In this document: positions 33,553 to 43,679 of the stretch, one piece after another
How the letters are laid out: every line of letters begins with the position of its first letter
Numbering within the stretch: position 1 is the first letter of the stretch
Source of the DNA: Geobacteraceae bacterium
GTDB lineage: Bacteria; Desulfobacterota; Desulfuromonadia; Geobacterales; Geobacteraceae
Length of the DNA: 64,000 bases
Direction: 5' to 3'
Assembly: GCA_023701365.1 (NCBI GenBank)
Contig: JAMPXD010000002.1
Coordinates: 1-64,000, forward strand
Translations under genes and position numbers: made by a program
Notes under the pieces: model-generated
Database searches by the model: none
The model's input: only the letters and a program-made list of their open reading frames with translations
Told to the model about the DNA's origin: nothing

Positions 33553-36500
33553 ATGTCGCTTCCAGGTGGACCAGCAGATAAACTCGGCAACCGCTACGAG
33601 TTATGGTGGACTGTCTCTCAGCTCGTTCGGATGCTCCATGGCCAAGCTGAGAGCATTCGTATAGAAGACCCTGGCGTCACGAAGGCGGAGTTTGTAATTG
33701 TCAGCCAAGGCCGGAGAGAGCTTCACCAAGCAAAGCGGAGCCATCAAGATGGGAAATGGAGCCTTAGTTCCCTCGCCGGCGCCGGCATTCTTGAGGCAAT
33801 TTTCACTCAACTGTCAGGTAATGATGGCCGTTTTACCTTTGTGTCGAGCAGCGACGCACGAGAACTTGCTGAACTGGCTGATCGTGCACGGCAGGCAGAG
33901 TCCCCGGCGGAATTTGAATCCCCTTTTCTCGATGCTAAGGAGATAAAAGCGGATTTTGAAAAACTGAAAACTAACTGGAGTAATACCGACCTTACGACTG
34001 CCTATGGAATACTGCGCCGAATTGAGGTGCGCACAATCGACGAGCGTAGCCTAGAAGAGCAGGTCCAATTGGGGCTCAGGTCGCTGTTTCTTCAGGATAC
34101 CGATGCTATTTCGGCTGAGTTAAGGCGGATTGCGGAGGACTCAATACACCGGACCATCACCCGTGATCAGCTTGTCACTCAACTTGGAGAACGTGGTTTC
34201 AGACTGCGTCGACTTCCAAGGCTGGAGGATGCTGCCGCACTCATCAGTGAAGTGACCGACCGATACATTGCGGTTGGAAAGAGGAAACTTATCCGAAAGT
34301 CGCTCATGTCCCGTGAGGCAACGCAAACGATCCTGCAACGGATCAGGGAGGAAAGCCGAGGCACTGATTTTATCCTCTCTGGCAGGGCCGGCTCTGGCAA
34401 ATCCGGATGTGTCATCGAACTAGTTGAAAGCCTCCGGGCAATGGAAATTCCTGTACTAGCTTTTCGCCTTGACCGCCTCGATCCCGTTACAACGAGTGTT
34501 GAACTGGGGCAACAGCTGGGGCTTGAAGAATCACCGACTCTTGTTCTTTCAGCGGCGGCCACAGGGTCCATGGCTGTACTAATTGTGGACCAGCTTGACG
34601 CCGTTAGCTCGACCTCTGGCCGCAACGCCGGGTTTCTCGATGCTATTGAGAATTTGATGGGTGAAGTTAGAGGCCTGCGGGACAAGCTGAAACTTCACGT
34701 AATAGTCGTATGCCGGACTTTCGATTGGGAGAACGACCATCGGTTGAGGCGGATGCTCGCAGAGAGCCACGAAAAAATTGAAGCCACTGAATTCTCACCG
34801 GACGTGGTAAGGACTATCCTCTCCGCTGAACGTTTTGACACTACACTATTTCAGCCGCGACAGTTGGAATTGCTGAGATTGCCACAAAATCTCTCCCTGT
34901 TTCTTGACATCGGTTTCGACCCACTGAGGGCTCCGGTGTTCAACACGGCAAAGGAACTTTTCGATCGTTACTGGGACACTAAACGTCGTGCGGTAGCTGA
35001 GCGAACTGCACCTTTGCCGGAGCAATGGCCGGACCTCATCCAGCTCCTTTGTGATGAGATGACTCGCACGCAACAGCTCTCCGTTCTCCGCGAGAAGCTG
35101 GACCGGTTTGCAAATGACTATGTCGCACAGATGGCTTCAGAAGGTGTTCTCACGTTCGACGGCAAGCGCTATGGATTTGGCCACGAAAGTTTTTTTGACT
35201 ACTGCTTTGCACGCTCTTTCGTCGCGAGGAACGAGCCGATAACAGAATTCCTCACTGCCTCAGAGCAACATCTTTTCCGGCGGGCACAGGTGAGGCAGGT
35301 TCTGACGTATCTTCGGGACGCTGACCGCCAGCGTTACTGCGCTGAGGTCCGCGCCATCCTCACGGACACACATGTCCGAACTCACCTTAAAGACCTCGCC
35401 ATAACCTTCATCACGAACCTATTAGACCCCGGTAACGATGAATGGGATGTGTTATATCCTTTGCTAGAATCTGAAGTGGCATCCTTAGGGACCGGTCAAC
35501 GCAACAGCGACAAGTTTGCCTCTCTTGTATGGCAGCATTTCTTTTCTTCATCGTTATGGTTTCATCTTGCCGACGAACGGGGCCTCATTGCTGCCTGGCT
35601 TGTATCTGATAATAATAGCCTTGCCAACATGGGGGTTACATACTTGCGGTTTCACCAAAGCCACTCAGGTGATAGGGTGGCTGAACTGCTGGAGCCTTAT
35701 GTTGGCGCTGGCGGCGAGTGGAGGAATCGGCTTCGATTTGTAATGGAATGGGCTGACCATGAAAACAGCCGCCGTTTTTTCGAACTGTTCCTTCGGCTCA
35801 TCGACGATGGCACTCTTGATGAGGCTCGTGGACCTATCGCCGTTAACAGCACTTTCTGGAGCATCCTCCATGGGTTAGCAGAGGCTCGCCCGGATTGGTT
35901 GCCTGAGGTAATCCGCCATTGGTTGACACGACGATTGCTGTTGGTCCAGCAGCAAATGCCGGAGGGTGCCAGGCGAAGATGGCGGGACATCTTTAATAAT
36001 GACGACTTCGCGAGCACGTATTTCGCTGGTGCAGCCGCCAAAGCACCGGAAGAATTCGTACAGAATGTACTGCAGGTTGTTTTGCAGATTTCTTCTGCAG
36101 CCCTTTACGAGGAAGAGGATAAAGCGCCCAGGCGAGATGCTGTTTGGCCGGCATTAATAAATGGGAACCCCTCTATTGATAGTGCTTGCATCAGTACTTT
36201 GGTCCATGCTTTGCGATCTTTGGCAAAAGAAAAGCCAGAGACGCTTGTTGATACGATCAGGGAACTCCGGACGCTCGATACTTATATCGCCAACTACTTG
36301 CTCATGAATATTTTCACTGCCGGCGCGATTTCCTTTGCCGATGAAGCTGTCAAAACAATTTGTGACCAGCCTTGGCGTTTGAACTGTGGATTTTCTGGCA
36401 GTCCTTACTGGATTTCGATGGAAGCAATTGCAGCAGTGATGCCGCATTGTTCGGAAGAAAGTCGAACAAAACTGGAGACGGTAATTTTGGCCTTTTCCCC

Positions 36501-38073
36501 TGAATACGAACGAAGGGCTGAGGGCATTAAGTTCGCTGGTAGGGCTTGTTTTGCGCTTTTATCTGCGATTCCGGCAGTATACCTGACCAGAGGGGGGCTT
36601 GCACGTTTCAATGAACTAGAGAGAAAGTTCGGGAAACCCTATGGGCCGCCTAAAGAACTCCGCGCCTACTCTGTCGGATCTCCAATACCGAAGGAAGCAG
36701 CTGAAAAAATGACAGACGAACAGTGGTTAATCGCCATTGCGAAATACCGCTTGGAGGATCGGTTTAATCGGTGGGACAATCTGGGAAAAGGGGGTGCAGC
36801 TGAGCTCGCGGGCATGCTGCGGGAGTATGCCAAAAACGAGCCGGAACGATTCGCCCGTTTGAGCTTGCAGTTCCCTGCAGACACAAATCCGGTCTACATT
36901 GAACGGACACTGGAGGGGCTGAAAGGGGCATCCGCCCCAATGGAGCTCAAACTTGAAGTCTGCCGTAAAGCATACGGGGAGTGCCGCGAGGGGTGCGGAA
37001 AAGCCATTGCCGATTTGCTCGGAAGTATTGACGAGACACTTCCGGAGGATGCCGTGCAAATGCTCAATTGGCTGGCAACGGAACACCCTGAACCGGATAG
37101 GGCTGAGGAGGAAACCCGTGGCGAAGTAAGTCACGGCAACGATTTCCATACCCGCGGCATGAATACTGCTCGTGGTCGTGCTGCGGAAGCAATCCGAGAT
37201 TTAATACATAGAGACTCCGATTATATCGAAAGATTTCAGCCTACTCTCGACCATCTAGCCAAAGACATCAGCATTCCTGTCCGCTCATGCTTTGCTTCGA
37301 CTTTGATTTCAGTTGGTTGGCACAACGCACCACTTGCAATGGAGCTTTTTCAAATCGCCGCCACTGACCAACGTTTGCTAGAGACCGAGTATGCCCAGCG
37401 ATTCATTTACTATCACCTTGCGGAACATTTTGATGAGTTGAGACCTTTTGTGGAGAAAATACTACGCTCAGACTTGCCGAATGTAAGTCGGGCTGGAGGG
37501 AGGCTGGCCAGCATAGCGGCTCTCTACCACGAGGAAGCTAGCGGTCTGGTAGAGGAGGCGATTTCCGGAACGCCTTCCCAACGGCATGGAGTTGCGGAAG
37601 TTGCCGCTGGTAATATCGCCGACGAGGAATGTCGTGCATGGTGCAAAGAACGCCTACTACATTTTTTCCACGACCCCGCCCCAGAAGTCAGGCGGGAGGC
37701 AGCATCGTGTTTTCGTCAGCTCCAAAATGAGCCATTGGAATCGTATGAGGATATTATAACTGCCTTTTGTGATAGCCCAGCCTATGAAGAGGATTCGTTC
37801 CCCATTCTCCATATATTAAAGGCGTCGTTGCGCCGACTGCCCGGCATCACATGCATGGTTTGCGAGAAATTCCTTTTGCGTTTCAGCGATGAAGCGAAGG
37901 ATATTCGTACCAGTCGGGCTGGAGATGTGCATACTGTTGTGAAACTCGTTTTCCGCACCTACCATCAGCATCAGAATGATGAATGGGCATCCCGCTGTCT
38001 CGACTTAATTGACCGTATGTGCCTGGAAGGCATCAGGGATGCATCAAAAGGATTCGATGAATATGAACGGTAG
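33553..38073 (+). CDS. Predicted nuclease-NTPase-alpha-solenoid defence protein (Cap4/STAND-like)
   Basis: A 1506-residue cytosolic protein. Residues 1-110 look like a Cap4/DUF4297-type PD-(D/E)xK nuclease: GNRYELWW with Glu16, Asp39 in RIEDPG, the QxK motif at 59-61 (ELHQAKR), then FTFVSSSDA. Residues about 250-560 are a P-loop NTPase: Walker A GRAGSGKS at 277-284, Walker B LIVDQLD at 343-349, and a sensor-like VVCRTFDWEN. From about 600 to the end the protein is helical, with HEAT-like units near the C-terminus (PEVRREAASCFRQL). This effector-switch-sensor order matches STAND anti-phage proteins such as Avs, where the repeats detect a phage protein. The exact family is not certain. It has a weak ribosome site (ggaaaggaac) ahead. 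Confidence 0.75.
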   Translation: MSLPGGPADKLGNRYELWWTVSQLVRMLHGQAESIRIEDPGVTKAEFVIVSQGRRELHQAKRSHQDGKWSLSSLAGAGILEAIFTQLSGNDGRFTFVSSSDARELAELADRARQAESPAEFESPFLDAKEIKADFEKLKTNWSNTDLTTAYGILRRIEVRTIDERSLEEQVQLGLRSLFLQDTDAISAELRRIAEDSIHRTITRDQLVTQLGERGFRLRRLPRLEDAAALISEVTDRYIAVGKRKLIRKSLMSREATQTILQRIREESRGTDFILSGRAGSGKSGCVIELVESLRAMEIPVLAFRLDRLDPVTTSVELGQQLGLEESPTLVLSAAATGSMAVLIVDQLDAVSSTSGRNAGFLDAIENLMGEVRGLRDKLKLHVIVVCRTFDWENDHRLRRMLAESHEKIEATEFSPDVVRTILSAERFDTTLFQPRQLELLRLPQNLSLFLDIGFDPLRAPVFNTAKELFDRYWDTKRRAVAERTAPLPEQWPDLIQLLCDEMTRTQQLSVLREKLDRFANDYVAQMASEGVLTFDGKRYGFGHESFFDYCFARSFVARNEPITEFLTASEQHLFRRAQVRQVLTYLRDADRQRYCAEVRAILTDTHVRTHLKDLAITFITNLLDPGNDEWDVLYPLLESEVASLGTGQRNSDKFASLVWQHFFSSSLWFHLADERGLIAAWLVSDNNSLANMGVTYLRFHQSHSGDRVAELLEPYVGAGGEWRNRLRFVMEWADHENSRRFFELFLRLIDDGTLDEARGPIAVNSTFWSILHGLAEARPDWLPEVIRHWLTRRLLLVQQQMPEGARRRWRDIFNNDDFASTYFAGAAAKAPEEFVQNVLQVVLQISSAALYEEEDKAPRRDAVWPALINGNPSIDSACISTLVHALRSLAKEKPETLVDTIRELRTLDTYIANYLLMNIFTAGAISFADEAVKTICDQPWRLNCGFSGSPYWISMEAIAAVMPHCSEESRTKLETVILAFSPEYERRAEGIKFAGRACFALLSAIPAVYLTRGGLARFNELERKFGKPYGPPKELRAYSVGSPIPKEAAEKMTDEQWLIAIAKYRLEDRFNRWDNLGKGGAAELAGMLREYAKNEPERFARLSLQFPADTNPVYIERTLEGLKGASAPMELKLEVCRKAYGECREGCGKAIADLLGSIDETLPEDAVQMLNWLATEHPEPDRAEEETRGEVSHGNDFHTRGMNTARGRAAEAIRDLIHRDSDYIERFQPTLDHLAKDISIPVRSCFASTLISVGWHNAPLAMELFQIAATDQRLLETEYAQRFIYYHLAEHFDELRPFVEKILRSDLPNVSRAGGRLASIAALYHEEASGLVEEAISGTPSQRHGVAEVAAGNIADEECRAWCKERLLHFFHDPAPEVRREAASCFRQLQNEPLESYEDIITAFCDSPAYEEDSFPILHILKASLRRLPGITCMVCEKFLLRFSDEAKDIRTSRAGDVHTVVKLVFRTYHQHQNDEWASRCLDLIDRMCLEGIRDASKGFDEYER

Positions 38074-38280
38074 GATCCCAAAAAGAGAAAACGGTGGGGT
38101 TGCACCTCGGAGTAATGGGGGCAGTTCCCAACACGGGACAAAACCGAGTATATACACCTGAATACACTATTGACAATACAGATGCAGATATCTTGCCCAT
38201 GGCAGGCGAGGCGGCTATCATCCAGAAGCCGGCTGTGAGGAAGTTGGTAGGTATTTGAATCAAGGGAAAAACATCGCCCT
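38074..38280. other. Spacer between the nuclease-NTPase gene and the Wadjet-like operon
   Basis: No gene is seen. AT-rich segments near 38150-38185 could hold the promoter of the five-gene operon, but no clear pair of boxes was fixed. Confidence 0.4.
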
Positions 38281-39192
38281 ATGCAGCTCGATCTCTTTTG
38301 CGACAATCGCCGCACCATCCGGTTGAACGATGCCGGGGAGATGCTCCGTGCCCTCGATCTGGAGAAGGCCCTGGCCGTATATGCGGATTTGCTGAACGAC
38401 GCACCCGACGACAGGACCATCCGGCAGTTGCAAAGTTCGGTCGGGCAGTGGCGCGACACCCTCTCCCGTTTTCATGCTTGTCCCATGGGGAGTGGCCGTC
38501 TCCATGAGCTCTGGCTGAATTTGACGGATGGCACGCCGCCACAGTTGGCAGTCGGCGTTCTCGAGCTGCTGATTGCCGGATTGAAAGGACTCCCTGCACC
38601 GGAACTGATATTTGTCCCACCACGATTCCATATCGGCACGATCCTGATGGCACAGGAGAGATTTACGGATGCGGAGTTTTGGTTCTCCTGCGCCCTCACC
38701 AGTGGAATCGGAGAGCGAGCCCGTTTCCTCGGCTGGCGGGGCGATGCCCTGATGTTGCTCGGAGACGCCGGGAGGGCGAGGGAGTCCTATCTCGCCGCAT
38801 TCCTCGAAGAACCGCACGACGTGGACCTGACGTCGCAGAAAGACCGACTGATCCACAACCTCCTTTTCTCCCTGGAAAGCGAAGGAAGCGATGAAATAGC
38901 GGACGATGAAATCGTTTGCTGGCTCCCGGTCTGGGGGTGGCTGCACGGCGAGTTTGTCCTGAGCATGGAAGAAGTTGCGGCGGATAGCGATGCGTTTGCC
39001 GCCTCTCTTGAAAAGACCGAACGTCTGCGGGATATGACGCTGCCACGCGTCTGGTTCGATTATCTCCGGTATGCGGAGTACCTGCGGACTATGTGCCGCA
39101 ATGACCGGGAACTGGTGCGGGTGCGGCGCAGGATGCGGGAGCTGAGTGGCTTCATGTTCGACCGGTACATGGAGAAAGTCAGGGGCCGCTAG
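38281..39192 (+). CDS. TPR-like helical protein leading the Wadjet-like operon
   Basis: A 303-residue cytosolic protein. Two or three TPR-like helix pairs are visible: ALDLEKALAVYADLLNDAPDD near residue 25, FHIGTILMAQERFTDAEFWFSCAL near 120, and GWRGDALMLLGDAGRARESYLAAF near 145. No catalytic motif is seen. It ends 16 bases before the JetA-like gene in the same direction, so it is very likely the first gene of that operon. Standard Wadjet operons have four genes, so this is an added component, perhaps for target recognition or assembly. The ribosome site is poor. Confidence 0.7.
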   Translation: MQLDLFCDNRRTIRLNDAGEMLRALDLEKALAVYADLLNDAPDDRTIRQLQSSVGQWRDTLSRFHACPMGSGRLHELWLNLTDGTPPQLAVGVLELLIAGLKGLPAPELIFVPPRFHIGTILMAQERFTDAEFWFSCALTSGIGERARFLGWRGDALMLLGDAGRARESYLAAFLEEPHDVDLTSQKDRLIHNLLFSLESEGSDEIADDEIVCWLPVWGWLHGEFVLSMEEVAADSDAFAASLEKTERLRDMTLPRVWFDYLRYAEYLRTMCRNDRELVRVRRRMRELSGFMFDRYMEKVRGR

Positions 39193-39208
39193 GGATTCAG
39201 AGCAAGCC

Positions 39209-40426
39209 ATGGCCATCAACCCACAATCATTCTTCAACTTCGCCGCGCAGAATTACCCTCTTCTGCACGACATCTTCCGCAAAAGCGGCGGGATGAATGA
39301 CGCGGAGCTGTCCGACCTGATCCGGCGGCACCGCGTCGGCCTGGAATCCCCTTCCACCCTCATCGAAAAACTCATCAACCTCAAGATAATCGAACCGCTT
39401 CCCGATGCCACCGCCAGCTATGAAATGAGCAGGACGGTTTCCGTCTTGTTCCGCTTCCTGCTGCAGGAACAGCGTCTTACCTCGACCGCCGTCATCCATG
39501 CTTACCTGGATGAACTTGAACGGGCGCAAACCGACCTTGACCATGCCATTCGCGACGACAAGCACAGCCTGATCGAACGGGCGCTTGACGAGATCACCGA
39601 AACGATGGAGCGGATTCGCCAGGACTCGCGGGCCAACCGCGAGGCGATCATCAACGAGGTGATGACCGTCAAGTCGAACCGGGAGAAACGGACCGTTTCC
39701 GAGAGGTTCGAAAAGATTCTCCTTCTCTGGAACCATTACCTCGAACCCCTCAAAGACCTCATCGATGTCCGCAAAACCATGGATGCCTCGCTCGACAGCC
39801 TCGAACGGCTGCTGAAGCAGGGAGCGGAACAGTTTCTGCTGGACGGAGCGCTGCACCGGGAGTTCGCCCGCTGTTCGGTCCGCCTGGTGAGGCTCAGGCG
39901 CGACATGACGGCGGATTTCCACGAGTCCATGCACGAGGTGGAACCGCTCTATGTTTCCCTGAAACAGGACAGCTCGCTCGCCAGGGGCGTTGCGCGGGCG
40001 CTGGAGAGGATCGGCAAGGAAGGGATCAGGAGCCTCAACCTGCCGACGGCGCTGGCGCTTCGCACCGAAAGGCTGCGCGAGGGGCTGTTCGACAACACGG
40101 ACATCGAGGCCTTTCTGCACAATGTCCGCGGCTACCAGCCACAGGAACCGCCGGTGATCAACCTCGGGACGGAACTTCTTTCACCCCGATTTATTCCCCC
40201 GGACGAGCTCATCGACACGTTGCGGCAAGCGCTCCCCGTCGGCGATGTCCTGCAGTGGCTCCTCAATCGTTATGAGGGCTATCCTTTCCCCGAGCTGCTG
40301 CGGGCCTATGGCCGCATCTTCGGCAGCGATGCGTTTAAGGCCGGTTTTTCCAGAGAGGAAAAGAAATATCAATTACCCGGCATGACGGTCCACGCCCGTC
40401 CGTTGGCCGTGGAGGCAATGCCATGA
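39209..40426 (+). CDS. jetA: JetA/MukF-like subunit of a Wadjet-type complex
   Basis: A 405-residue protein. The N-terminal 80 residues look like a winged helix (GMNDAELSDLIRRHRVGLESPSTLIEKLINLKII). The centre is long-helical (ERALDEITETMERIRQDSRANREA), as in kleisin-type MukF/JetA proteins. It is assigned by position ahead of JetB-, SMC- and TOPRIM-like genes rather than by close family match; it resembles neither the DUF3375 (type I) nor the DUF5716 form I know. The last codons overlap the JetB-like start (ATGA). Confidence 0.65.
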   Translation: MAINPQSFFNFAAQNYPLLHDIFRKSGGMNDAELSDLIRRHRVGLESPSTLIEKLINLKIIEPLPDATASYEMSRTVSVLFRFLLQEQRLTSTAVIHAYLDELERAQTDLDHAIRDDKHSLIERALDEITETMERIRQDSRANREAIINEVMTVKSNREKRTVSERFEKILLLWNHYLEPLKDLIDVRKTMDASLDSLERLLKQGAEQFLLDGALHREFARCSVRLVRLRRDMTADFHESMHEVEPLYVSLKQDSSLARGVARALERIGKEGIRSLNLPTALALRTERLREGLFDNTDIEAFLHNVRGYQPQEPPVINLGTELLSPRFIPPDELIDTLRQALPVGDVLQWLLNRYEGYPFPELLRAYGRIFGSDAFKAGFSREEKKYQLPGMTVHARPLAVEAMP

Positions 40427-40968
40427 TCGATAACCCTTGCGACCTTCCCTACCTGGACGAGATTTTCCAGCGTCTCTGCCGCGGCAGGCATATCTGCGCG
40501 GAAGACGGTAACCATTATCACGCCCTGTATGACAACCTCGACCTGTACCAGCAGCTGTTCGACCGGCTGGGATTCCGCCTCGAGGCGCATCCCCGGGATT
40601 TTTACTATTTCCGCGGGGAAAAGACCCTGAGCGACGGCAGTTCGCGGATGGCGCTGTTCATCTTCATCCTGATGGAGTTTCTCGAAGGCCAGGGGGAACC
40701 GGTCGCCGAAAGCATCCTCACCAGGGAATTCGCCATTGCCGACATGCCCCACTTTTCCACGGAGCGGTATCGCCTCTACATGAAGGAGAGCGGCATTGCG
40801 GATCATGACGGTTTGGAAGGGGTGGTGAACAATCTGGAAAAATTCGGCTTTGCCGTGCGGAGAGGGGGCTCGTTCCGGTTCCGTTCCCCGGTGTACCGCT
40901 TTTTCGACATCTGCCATGCGATCCTGCAGGCCGATCAGAGACAGGCGGAGAGCGAGGTTTCTTCATGA
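40423..40968 (+). CDS. jetB: JetB/MukE-like subunit
   Basis: A 181-residue protein with paired winged-helix character (LDEIFQRLCRGRHICAEDGNHYHAL; NNLEKFGFAVRRGGSFRFRSPVYRFFD). The last segment is typical of the wHTH wing in MukE/JetB-like KITE proteins, which bridge the kleisin and the SMC heads. It overlaps both neighbours by 4 bases, so the subunits are translationally coupled. Confidence 0.7.
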   Translation: MIDNPCDLPYLDEIFQRLCRGRHICAEDGNHYHALYDNLDLYQQLFDRLGFRLEAHPRDFYYFRGEKTLSDGSSRMALFIFILMEFLEGQGEPVAESILTREFAIADMPHFSTERYRLYMKESGIADHDGLEGVVNNLEKFGFAVRRGGSFRFRSPVYRFFDICHAILQADQRQAESEVSS

Positions 40969-43679
40969 GCGTCGTAGGCCCTACCCGGCTGATCATCCTG
41001 AAGTCGGGCAAATACGATTACGGCGAAGTGGAACTCGTCCGGCCGCTGCATCTGGTCGGGCCGAACAACGTGGGGAAGACCTCCCTGATTGCGGCCCTCC
41101 AGTTTCTCTATATCGACGACCAGCGCCACATGCACTTCTCCCGGGACATGGACGACACCAGGCGCTACTATTTCCCCGATCCGAACAGCTACATCCTGTT
41201 CGAATGCCTGACCCCCACCGGCTACCGGGTGGTCGGCGTCCAGGGGCTCGGCCCCCTCAAACGGTACGAGTTCAGAAGGTTCAGCTATCAGGGTAAGTTC
41301 GACATCGCCGACTTCCTGGATGAATCGGGCAAGTTGCGCCAGGAGGATGAAATCCGGGGGCTCTTGGCCGACCGGGATTATCGGAAGCTTGAACCGAACC
41401 AGTTGAAGGCGGCGCTGACCGGCAGCGGCGAAAACAACGGCGTTCATCTCGGCCTCGTGCCGACCCGCGACAGCGACGCCTATCGTCGGTTTCGCCGGGT
41501 GTTCAGCAACCTCCTCCGGTTGGCCCATCTGAGCCAGGAAGACCTGAAGCGGTTCCTGTACGAAATCTACGAATCCGAGTTCAAGCAGAAGAGCATCGAT
41601 CTCGAGACCGGCTATTCGAGCCAGTTTGAAAAGGTGAAACGGCTGGCCGACGAGGTGCGCGGGCTGCAGGCGGTGGCCGACGACATCCGGCGAGCGCTCC
41701 TTTTGGCCGCCGAACGGGACGAGGTCCGCGGCAATCTGCCGCTCCTTTTCGCCAATATCGGCCGCGCCTGGGAAGAGATCCGGGCCGAGCTCGTCGAGTC
41801 GCGGGAAAGGCTCAATCTGCAGCTGGAGCAACTCGCCGGCAAGGAGAGTCAGGCGAAGGAGGAGCACCGGGATACTGAACAGTCGATGAGGTCGCTCGAC
41901 CAGCAATTGGGGACGCTCAAGAGGGACCTCAAGAACATCGAGCAGGAGAAGACCGAATTCCGGGATTATCTTGCCGACATCGAGAATGCCAAGATCGCCA
42001 ACCTCAAGACCCAGATCGAGGAAGTCGGCTATCTGTTGAAAAACGCCGTGCAGGAGCCTGCCGCCCGGGTAGCCGCACGCATCGCGTCGCACGAGAAGGA
42101 GTTGGCAGCCCAAAGGAGGCTTCTGGAAGGGATCACCCGGACAGCGGCGACAAAACTGAAGGGATTGTGCGGCGAGGCAGACCTGAAGCAGGCGTTTCGG
42201 CTCCTGAACCACAAGGTTCTCGGCCTCCAGTTGGGCGCCGACGGCCTGCAAATCGACGATGAAGTCGGGCTGCAGGCGCGGATCAAGGCCATCTCGGAGA
42301 GAATGGCCGCTGGTGTTTACCATGACGGCGCCGTGACGCTATCCCTTGCCTCGCTAGACCCCCCTTGTCTCGAGGAATATACCGATCCGGCGTTGATCGC
42401 CGAAAAGATCAAGGTGCTCGAAGAAACGGTGGCGCGGGATAAAAAGACGCTCCAGGCTGCGGAAGAAGCCGAAAAACTGTCCTCCCAAAAAAAGGCGTTG
42501 GAGCAGGAACACGAGGAACTCACGGAGAAACGCCGTCGTTTCTCGGTGTTCCAGGAGAACCTGGCCAAGGCCAAGGAATGGCAAAAGGAGCATGACCAGC
42601 TGGAAAAGAAGAGTTCCCAGTATGCCGAGCGTCTGAACAACTTGAGGGAAATGCAGCGGGAGATAGACAGGGAAAGGATTGGTATCAAGGGGCGCCTTAC
42701 GCAATCCGTCACCAAGGAAGAGAAATATCTGGAAGACATCCGCTTGGTGCAGCGCCCGGACCTGTCTTGGGCGCAGGGTGGGACTCTCCAGCTCCCCGCT
42801 TCCTTCGAGGAGATGCATGCCGTCTATCTCGAATTGCATGCCAGACAGAAGGCCCTCGATGCGGAACTCGGGAACAGATTGCTGGTGATCGACAGCCGGA
42901 CATACGGCCGCAGCAAAGGCGACTCCGAGGCGGAGACGTTGCGGATACTCGGGGAAGAGCTGGATGCGCTCGCGCAAAAGGAGGAAGCCGCCGAAAAGCT
43001 CTGGTCCGGGCTCGCCGCCGGCCTGCAGAGCTCCATCAAGAACATGCTCGGCGATCTGGACAGATTGAGGGGAAAGGTCGAGGACCTCAACCGCCAGCTG
43101 GCCAAGGTATCCGTGTCGAATCTGCAGAGGCTGCGCCTGGAGCTGGACGAGAACGACCAACTGGTGCCTTGGCTGAAGAAGGTCATTCGCCAGGAGGACT
43201 CCCCCCTGTTCGCCTCAACCCAGGATACCAGTGAAGCATACGGGTGCATCGGCGAGTTTCTGCGAAAATCGGGACGGATCGAATTGCGCCAGCTGTTCGA
43301 GCTCAAATTCGTCGTGACCACGGCGGACGGGAAAGAGCGGGAGTACGCGAAACTGGAAAGCATCGAGTCGAACGGCACGACGATCACCATCAAGGTGCTC
43401 ATCAATTTGATGCTGCTGCGTGGACTTCTGGACAACCGCAAGGAGGTCAGCATCCCGTACTACCTCGACGAAGCGTCGAGTCTCGACCAGGACAACGCCA
43501 GCGCCATTGTTCGGCAGTCGCGGATACTGGGTTTCACCCCTGTCCTTGCCAGTCCGGAGGCGATGGATGCCGCCGACAACCTCTATTTCCTCAAGGACAA
43601 CGGCGGCCGGCTCATCCTCGATTCAAGCGCGTTGGTGCGAATCCACCGGGAGGAGACCGATGAAGTCTGGCCCACTTGA
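40965..43679 (+). CDS. jetC: JetC: SMC/MukB-like ATPase
   Basis: A 904-residue protein. Walker A GPNNVGKTS sits at 32-40. Two long coiled-coil regions (about 240-390 and 480-600) surround a hinge-like middle. The C-terminal head has Walker B SIPYYLDEASSLDQDN near residue 835 and FTPVLASPEAMDAAD. Head-coil-hinge-coil-head order is that of SMC proteins. In Wadjet the SMC complex extrudes DNA loops and marks small circular DNA for cutting. It is shorter than the about 1100 residues of type I JetC. It overlaps jetB by 4 and jetD by 20 bases. Confidence 0.88.
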   Translation: MSVVGPTRLIILKSGKYDYGEVELVRPLHLVGPNNVGKTSLIAALQFLYIDDQRHMHFSRDMDDTRRYYFPDPNSYILFECLTPTGYRVVGVQGLGPLKRYEFRRFSYQGKFDIADFLDESGKLRQEDEIRGLLADRDYRKLEPNQLKAALTGSGENNGVHLGLVPTRDSDAYRRFRRVFSNLLRLAHLSQEDLKRFLYEIYESEFKQKSIDLETGYSSQFEKVKRLADEVRGLQAVADDIRRALLLAAERDEVRGNLPLLFANIGRAWEEIRAELVESRERLNLQLEQLAGKESQAKEEHRDTEQSMRSLDQQLGTLKRDLKNIEQEKTEFRDYLADIENAKIANLKTQIEEVGYLLKNAVQEPAARVAARIASHEKELAAQRRLLEGITRTAATKLKGLCGEADLKQAFRLLNHKVLGLQLGADGLQIDDEVGLQARIKAISERMAAGVYHDGAVTLSLASLDPPCLEEYTDPALIAEKIKVLEETVARDKKTLQAAEEAEKLSSQKKALEQEHEELTEKRRRFSVFQENLAKAKEWQKEHDQLEKKSSQYAERLNNLREMQREIDRERIGIKGRLTQSVTKEEKYLEDIRLVQRPDLSWAQGGTLQLPASFEEMHAVYLELHARQKALDAELGNRLLVIDSRTYGRSKGDSEAETLRILGEELDALAQKEEAAEKLWSGLAAGLQSSIKNMLGDLDRLRGKVEDLNRQLAKVSVSNLQRLRLELDENDQLVPWLKKVIRQEDSPLFASTQDTSEAYGCIGEFLRKSGRIELRQLFELKFVVTTADGKEREYAKLESIESNGTTITIKVLINLMLLRGLLDNRKEVSIPYYLDEASSLDQDNASAIVRQSRILGFTPVLASPEAMDAADNLYFLKDNGGRLILDSSALVRIHREETDEVWPT

